A stretch of DNA of 64,000 bases from Enterococcus malodoratus ATCC 43197 (GTDB lineage Bacteria > Bacillota > Bacilli > Lactobacillales > Enterococcaceae). The translations under genes and the position numbers were made by a program. Below the pieces are notes generated by a model. That model was not told where the DNA came from. It worked only from the letters and a program-made list of their open reading frames with translations, and made no database searches. Where the stretch lies: contig NZ_KE136482.1 in the NCBI RefSeq assembly GCF_000407185.1, positions 1-64,000 on the forward strand, read 5' to 3'. Shown here in pieces: positions 59,338 through 64,000 of this stretch (positions are counted from its first letter, which is position 1; every line of letters begins with the position of its first letter).

Positions 59338-60978
59338 ATGAATAACGAATATGTAGATAGTAAACAACGGAAGTATTTGATTATCAAACGTTTGCTTAAT
59401 CAGGAGCATCTAAGTTATCAGCAATTATCAGAAGATTATTATGTTTCTCGAAGCAGCATCGCCAATGATATTTCCTATATTAAGGATGTGTTTTCGAAGG
59501 AGGATTTAGCGTTAACGTTTGACAACTCGGGCACCTATTTCAAAGGATCAGAAGCACAAATCCAGAAAATATTAAAACGAATTGTACTTAATCTGCTGAA
59601 TAATGAATTATCGACGGAACATTTCATTGATGCGGCGTTAATGAAAAAAGTCGCCCAAGGATTCTCGCGAGCACTGAATGAGAAAAAGATCGAGATACCT
59701 GAAAGCTATACTCAGAATATTATTGTTTCTATTGTACTAATCATTCAACGCGCTAAGGAAAATCATCACATTCACTTAGAAGGAACCAACCAATACGGCA
59801 AGTTCTTCTTAGAATTTGACAAGTATCCCTTAGTTTATGGACTTTTAAACGAACTGCAGGAACAAAACATTTATCATTTTTCCCAAGAAGAAATCCAGCA
59901 TTTAACCTATCTGATTGTCGGAAGCGGCTTGCGTTTCTTTATGAAGGATGATGCGATTCCCCTCAGTTTTAGAGGGAAAGTCCGTTTTTTGATCCAAAAA
60001 GTTAGTGAGGGCCTGCAGACGGATTTAACGCAGGACGGACGTTTGGAAGAAGATTTAGTCGTGCATCTGTATCAATTGATTTTACGGCTCGAGGCTCAAT
60101 CATCAGTAGTCAATCCACTGATTGAGGAAATTAAGCAAACGTATCCGTCGCTATATGGTGTTGTTTGGTTTGCGCTAGCGGATTTTTGTAAGCCGTACCA
60201 AATTGCTTTATCTGATGATGAGGTGGGTTTCGTAAGTATTCATTTTCAAGCTGCTTTGGAGCGTATTAAAAAGATGCATAAAATTTTGTTTGTTTGTCCA
60301 AATGGAATCGGAACAAGTTCGTTTGTTTCGGCGAAAATCCGCCGGATATTGCCTGATGTGAATAGCATTGAAACCGTATCGACCTCGACACTTACGAAAA
60401 TGGACCTTTCGGATGTTGATTTTATTATTTCCACTGTTCCTGTACCGATCACTGAAAAACCAGTTGTCCGAATCAGTCCGATGGTGACAGCGAAAGACAT
60501 GAAACGAATTATGAATCATTATATTGATTTGATCATTGCCCGAGAGCAAAATGCTCCGCCTAAATTGGAAATAGCCAGCGAGACTAAAGATCTGATCGCA
60601 CAAAATATTTTATTTCAAAATTTTTCGACGAAGCAGGAAGCCTTAAATTTCTTAATTGATCAGCAAGCCTTTTCTGACGAGGAACTAAAAGAAAAGTTCA
60701 AATTATCTGTTTGGGAACGCGAAAGATTGCAATCGACCTATTTAGATAACGGCTTTGCGATTCCTCATGGTTCACCTGAATTTGTTGAGAAAACAACGAT
60801 TTCAATTTTGATTTTAGACAAACCCATCAACTGGGGAAATCAAAAAGTCGACATTATCGTCTTATTGATAATCAAGGAAGAGGAAGTTCGAAAAGTTGAA
60901 CCTGTGATGGAATTGGTCATGCAAGGGATTGAGGATAAAAACGGATTCATATCAAAAATGATGGAGGTTAAAACATGA
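59338..60978 (+). CDS. BglG-family PTS regulator (HTH-PRD-EIIB-EIIA)
   Basis: A 546-residue regulator with one N-terminal helix-turn-helix (LSYQQLSEDYYVSRSSIANDI), two PRDs, an EIIB-like domain with cysteine (ILFVCPNGIGTSSFVS) and an EIIA type-2 domain with histidine (GFAIPHGSPEFVEK). It overlaps the IIA gene by 4 bases. ATG 59338 after GTGAGG is favoured; ATG 59320 and 59332 are in frame. It should activate its own PTS operon. Confidence 0.88.
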   Translation: MNNEYVDSKQRKYLIIKRLLNQEHLSYQQLSEDYYVSRSSIANDISYIKDVFSKEDLALTFDNSGTYFKGSEAQIQKILKRIVLNLLNNELSTEHFIDAALMKKVAQGFSRALNEKKIEIPESYTQNIIVSIVLIIQRAKENHHIHLEGTNQYGKFFLEFDKYPLVYGLLNELQEQNIYHFSQEEIQHLTYLIVGSGLRFFMKDDAIPLSFRGKVRFLIQKVSEGLQTDLTQDGRLEEDLVVHLYQLILRLEAQSSVVNPLIEEIKQTYPSLYGVVWFALADFCKPYQIALSDDEVGFVSIHFQAALERIKKMHKILFVCPNGIGTSSFVSAKIRRILPDVNSIETVSTSTLTKMDLSDVDFIISTVPVPITEKPVVRISPMVTAKDMKRIMNHYIDLIIAREQNAPPKLEIASETKDLIAQNILFQNFSTKQEALNFLIDQQAFSDEELKEKFKLSVWERERLQSTYLDNGFAIPHGSPEFVEKTTISILILDKPINWGNQKVDIIVLLIIKEEEVRKVEPVMELVMQGIEDKNGFISKMMEVKT

Positions 60979-61424
60979 CTTTAACAAATACGATATTGCC
61001 AAAAGATCAAATTCAGGTTGCGGAAACAATTGAGAATTGGCAGCAAGCAGTCAAACTTGCCAGTGAACCTTTGCTAAAACAGGGATTTATCACTCAAGAA
61101 TATATCCAATCCATGATTAACAGTGTGAAGGAACACGGACCGTATATGGTAATAGCCGATTATTTTGCTTTGATGCACGCTCGGCCTGGGGAGGGGGTTA
61201 TTCAGCAAAGTATGAGTCTGCTGGTAGTGAAAGAGCCTGTCGATATGATGAACAAGCCCGTGAAGATATTTTTAATTCTAGCGGCCAAAGACAATCAAAG
61301 CCATTTAGAAAGCTTGCAGAAGATCATGACAATCTTTATGGATACCCAGAAATATCAGGTAATTCTAAGCGGAAATAAAGCAGAAATAACCGAGTTGTTT
61401 ATTGAAGGAGGAAATGGAAGATGA
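60975..61424 (+). CDS. PTS ascorbate/fructose-type IIA
   Basis: A 149-residue EIIA type-2 protein; the phospho-histidine is probably in FALMHARPGEGVIQQS. Its start and stop overlap the flanking genes by four bases each, so the operon is translationally coupled. It serves the SgaB/SgaT-type IIB and IIC that follow. Confidence 0.87.
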   Translation: MTLTNTILPKDQIQVAETIENWQQAVKLASEPLLKQGFITQEYIQSMINSVKEHGPYMVIADYFALMHARPGEGVIQQSMSLLVVKEPVDMMNKPVKIFLILAAKDNQSHLESLQKIMTIFMDTQKYQVILSGNKAEITELFIEGGNGR

Positions 61425-61702
61425 AAATTTTAGCAGTCTGTGGATTTGGTGTAGGCAGTTCGATGGTATTGAAGATGTCAATTGATAAAGTGGTGAAGGA
61501 ATTAGGCTTGAAAGCCACCGTTGAAAATACGGATCTCTCAACGGCGAAGGCGACACCGGCCGATGTATATTTCACCAGCAATGAATTGTTGACGGAACTA
61601 AAATCATCGGTTAAATCACCTGTTTATCCGATTAAAAAATATATGGATGTTGCTGAAGTACGTGCGCAAATGGAAAAATACTTAAACGAAAGAGAGGGGT
61701 AA
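61421..61702 (+). CDS. PTS ascorbate-type IIB
   Basis: A 93-residue EIIB; ILAVCGFGVGSSMVLKMSI holds the active cysteine in the SgaB-like loop. Directly before the IIC gene. Confidence 0.88.
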   Translation: MKILAVCGFGVGSSMVLKMSIDKVVKELGLKATVENTDLSTAKATPADVYFTSNELLTELKSSVKSPVYPIKKYMDVAEVRAQMEKYLNEREG

Positions 61703-61706
61703 GATA

Positions 61707-62957
61707 ATGGGGTTTATTACAGATCACATTCTAAAAAATCCGCCGGTGCTATTAGGATTAATTGCTATGATTGGACTAGTCATCCAACGAAAATCGATTT
61801 CTGAAATTATTAAAGGTTCTATGACTGCGGCTTTTGGGATGGTTATTTTAACTGCTGGTGTCAACATGCTGGTAGGTACGATCGCACCAATTAATGTGGC
61901 CGTCCAAACACAGTTAGGGGTAAAAGTAGCGGAAGGGCTTTCAGACGTGACCTTTACTGCTGAATACGGCGGGACAGTAGGATTGGCGATGTTCTTGGGC
62001 TTGATCCTGCATTTATTGATCGCGCGTTTCACACCGATCAAGACGATTTTCTTAACCGGTCATATGCTTTGGTGGTTCCCGTTTGTATTGGTTGCTGGCG
62101 GAGTAGAGGCAGGCATGAAGGGGACCATGCTAATTGTAGTAAGTGCGGTCTTGTCAGCCGTTTATTGGTCAGTGATGCCGTGGATTATGCGGAAATATGT
62201 CTGGGATGCCACCGGGGACGATTCCTTCTTGATTGGTCATCCGACAGGAATATTGTCTTTGATTTCCGGATTCGTTGCTAAAAGAGTGGGTAATAAGGAA
62301 AAATCTACAGAGGACTTGAATGTTCCGGAAAGTCTATCCTTCTTCAGAGAAATTTCGATTACTGGCGGACTGGTGATGTTTTTGATGAATCTTGTTGTAG
62401 GGATTATTGCTCCTGTCTTGATTCCCAAAGGCGGCAACCTAGTTATGTTTGGGATTGAAGCAGGTTTAAACTTTGGTGCCGGCTTACTAATCATGCTTTA
62501 CGGGGTTCGCCTGCTGATCAATCAAATTATTCCTGCCTTCCAAGGGATTGCTGAAAAAGTCGTGCCCGGGGCAAAACCGGCATTCGATGTGCCGATTCTA
62601 TTTAATTACCGTCCAAATGCCGTAATCATTGGTTTTATCGTCGCGATGGTTACGTCAACAATCATGGTTATTATCGTTAATAGTTTTGATCTTTTCGGTA
62701 TTTTGATTGTTCCATTGGTCATCACGAGCTTTTTCGAATGTGGCGGTGCTGCTGTAATCGGAGAAGGACAAGGTGGACTTCGCGGAGCGATTATTGGAAC
62801 AATTACTGCATCGATAGTGATGGTTCTGCTAGTCGGTGTTTCAGCGGTAATGTTTAGTACGACAATTCAGAATTGGATACTGATCTTTGGCGGAAATGAT
62901 CTTTCCTTGTGGGGAATGGTCGGAAAACTAGTGGGCAGTTTGTTTGGAGGGTTTTAA
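61707..62957 (+). CDS. PTS ascorbate-type IIC (UlaA/SgaT-like)
   Basis: A 416-residue permease with 11 or so membrane helices, of the SgaT/UlaA family (GVNMLVGTIAPINVAVQTQLGV, HPTGILSLISGFVAKRVGN). UlaA is longer (about 465) and the C-terminus is shorter here. No ulaDEFG-type catabolic genes are nearby, so the true sugar is uncertain. GAGAGGGGTAAG precedes the ATG. Confidence 0.87.
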   Translation: MGFITDHILKNPPVLLGLIAMIGLVIQRKSISEIIKGSMTAAFGMVILTAGVNMLVGTIAPINVAVQTQLGVKVAEGLSDVTFTAEYGGTVGLAMFLGLILHLLIARFTPIKTIFLTGHMLWWFPFVLVAGGVEAGMKGTMLIVVSAVLSAVYWSVMPWIMRKYVWDATGDDSFLIGHPTGILSLISGFVAKRVGNKEKSTEDLNVPESLSFFREISITGGLVMFLMNLVVGIIAPVLIPKGGNLVMFGIEAGLNFGAGLLIMLYGVRLLINQIIPAFQGIAEKVVPGAKPAFDVPILFNYRPNAVIIGFIVAMVTSTIMVIIVNSFDLFGILIVPLVITSFFECGGAAVIGEGQGGLRGAIIGTITASIVMVLLVGVSAVMFSTTIQNWILIFGGNDLSLWGMVGKLVGSLFGGF

Positions 62958-63695
62958 ATGTTTCAATACTTTGATCGTATTCAGGAAATACTAAAAGAGG
63001 TTGAGTTAAAAGAAGCAGAGGCAATAAATCAGACGATTGAGCTGCTGACGGATGCTAATTTGAATGAAAAAGGAATTTATATTTTTGGAGCGAGTCATGC
63101 GGGGATTTTGGCGGAAGAGCTGTACTATCGTGCTGGCGGAATGATGACGATCAATGCAATTTTTGGTCGTGAGCTGATGCTAGATCAATCACCGATCACG
63201 GTTACCAGTAAAATGGAGCGTTTGGAGGGTTATGGGACTACATTAGCCTCAACGATTCCCTTCAAGGAAGGTGATGTGCTGATTCTCCATTCTGTTTCTG
63301 GGCGAAATCCCGTAACGATTGATCTGGCATTATCGGCTATCAAAAAGGGTGTAAAGATCGTGGCATTAACGAATGTCCATTATTCAAAACAGGTTTCGAG
63401 TCGGCACTCTTCAGGAAAACGGTTATTTGAATTAGCGGATGTTGTTTTGGATAATCACGGAGACACGGGAGATGCCTGTTGTTCTATCGAAGGGATTGAG
63501 CAGAAGGTTGGACCTAGTTCTACAGTAGTTGGAGCGACGATTTTAAACACGATTGTCGTAGAAGTCACACGTAAATTAATTGAACGTGGGGTTGAATACC
63601 CGCCTATTTTCTACTCAGCTAATCTTGATGGCGGCGACCAATTGAATCAAGAGCTGTTTAAAAAATATGAAAAGGTCATTCATTACAGCTTATAG
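62958..63695 (+). CDS. SIS-domain sugar isomerase-like protein
   Basis: A 245-residue protein with a SIS domain (IYIFGASHAGILAEELYYRAGG, LILHSVSGRNPVTIDLALSAIKKG) of the UPF0309 type seen in sugar-phosphate isomerases and deaminases. It abuts the IIC stop by one base and ends the operon. It likely processes the phosphorylated sugar delivered by the PTS. Confidence 0.82.
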   Translation: MFQYFDRIQEILKEVELKEAEAINQTIELLTDANLNEKGIYIFGASHAGILAEELYYRAGGMMTINAIFGRELMLDQSPITVTSKMERLEGYGTTLASTIPFKEGDVLILHSVSGRNPVTIDLALSAIKKGVKIVALTNVHYSKQVSSRHSSGKRLFELADVVLDNHGDTGDACCSIEGIEQKVGPSSTVVGATILNTIVVEVTRKLIERGVEYPPIFYSANLDGGDQLNQELFKKYEKVIHYSL

Positions 63696-63699
63696 TACA

Positions 63700-63746
63700 A
63701 AAAACAGAGAAGCAGCCAGTCAACCTCGGCTTACTTCTCTGCTTTT
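63700..63746. terminator. Bidirectional terminator
   Basis: CAGAGAAG / CTTCTCTG arms around a long loop, then TTTTTC, overlapping the end of the small convergent gene. Confidence 0.6.
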
Positions 63747-63910
63747 TCGTTCCATTTCTTCGGGCTCCAAATATTGCCTTCCAGCGCGATTTGCAGACTT
63801 TCGTTGTCATCTTCTAATTGTTCAATGTATTTTACCGCTTCGCCTATAACGAATTGATACTTTTCATCTGAAATCGTGGCTAATTGTTCTTGCAACCAAG
63901 TATTTCGCAT
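63731..63910 (-). CDS. Small 59-residue protein
   Basis: Minus-strand frame MRNTWLQEQLATISDEKYQ ... KKWNEKAEK, preceded by GAGGTGAAGTAA. A soluble acidic helix-rich protein with a coiled-coil-like VKYIEQLEDDNESLQ; no family recognised. Confidence 0.6.
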   Translation of the reverse strand: MRNTWLQEQLATISDEKYQFVIGEAVKYIEQLEDDNESLQIALEGNIWSPKKWNEKAEK

Positions 63911-63984
63911 TTACTTCACCTCAAAAGCAGTGTAGCATAGAATCAGTTGATGGTCGGCACGTGATGCTTGGGAGGAAATAGACA

Positions 63985-64000
63985 ATGGAAATAAATGAAA
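63985..64000 (+). CDS. 5' end of a gene cut by the window
   Basis: GGAGGAAATAGACA precedes an ATG whose frame (MEINE) runs to the window edge. Only 16 bases are visible. Confidence 0.35.

Noticed and set aside
1-64000. CRISPR arrays, IS elements, rRNA genes and replication origins
   Set aside because: No regularly spaced repeats, transposase genes, rRNA-like sequence or DnaA-box clusters were seen on reading both strands.

Overview
The window looks like chromosomal DNA of a low-GC Firmicute close to Enterococcus. The signs are strong AAGGAGG-type ribosome binding sites, rho-independent terminators after most genes, CcpA (cre) and LexA boxes of Gram-positive type, BglG/LicR-type PTS regulators, GlpP, LtaS, a Bce-like exporter with YxeA, and enterococcal-style phage lysins. 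The species cannot be fixed from sequence alone. No IS element, rRNA operon or CRISPR array was seen.

Layout. 1-2.5 kb: the end of selA, a TudS-like putative desulfidase with an ATT start, and an ECF transporter S component. 2.6-7.6 kb: an ABC-F ribosome-protection-type ATPase behind a leader peptide and attenuator, then yxeA and a Bce-like ABC exporter. 7.6-14.5 kb: a DUF2975/HTH pair, lipoteichoic acid synthase, a tRNA-Sec gene (anticodon UCA) with a decayed 3' copy about 0.9 kb upstream, small DUF proteins and a secreted cyclophilin. 14.5-18.2 kb: a compact phage-derived lysis island with a cI-like repressor, ImmA-like protease, ArpU-like activator, a LexA-like box, a holin and two lysins sharing a C-terminal domain. 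18.2-31.3 kb: housekeeping and stress genes including five UspA-family genes, a LexA-boxed two-gene operon, a promoter-and-terminator-bounded tRNA-like RNA and a diacylglycerol-kinase-like gene. 30-43.2 kb: a metabolic island with an attenuated, cre-controlled MFS carrier, GlpP, an SDR lacking its catalytic tyrosine, a four-gene OpuC-like ABC importer, an RpiR regulator, an FAD oxidase with EtfB and EtfA, an active-looking SDR paralogue and an FGGY kinase. 43.4-51.6 kb: adenine deaminase, a nucleotidase, a Na/Pi symporter, glutamate decarboxylase and a DsrE-like protein. 51.8-63.7 kb: two PTS loci, each led by a BglG-type regulator; the first continues into two peptidases and a MalY-like C-S lyase, the second is an ascorbate-type PTS ending in a SIS-domain protein.

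How it fits together. selA and tRNA-Sec imply selenocysteine synthesis; selB, selD and any selenoprotein gene must lie elsewhere. The 30-43 kb island reads as an import, oxidation and phosphorylation route for an unidentified polyol, sugar acid or quaternary compound, with electrons passed from the FAD oxidase to ETF. DNA damage probably controls two places: the lysis island and the two-gene operon at 26.3-26.6 kb. Carbon catabolite control is suggested by cre-like sites near 13.3, 21.7, 31.4, 37.5 and 47.4 kb.
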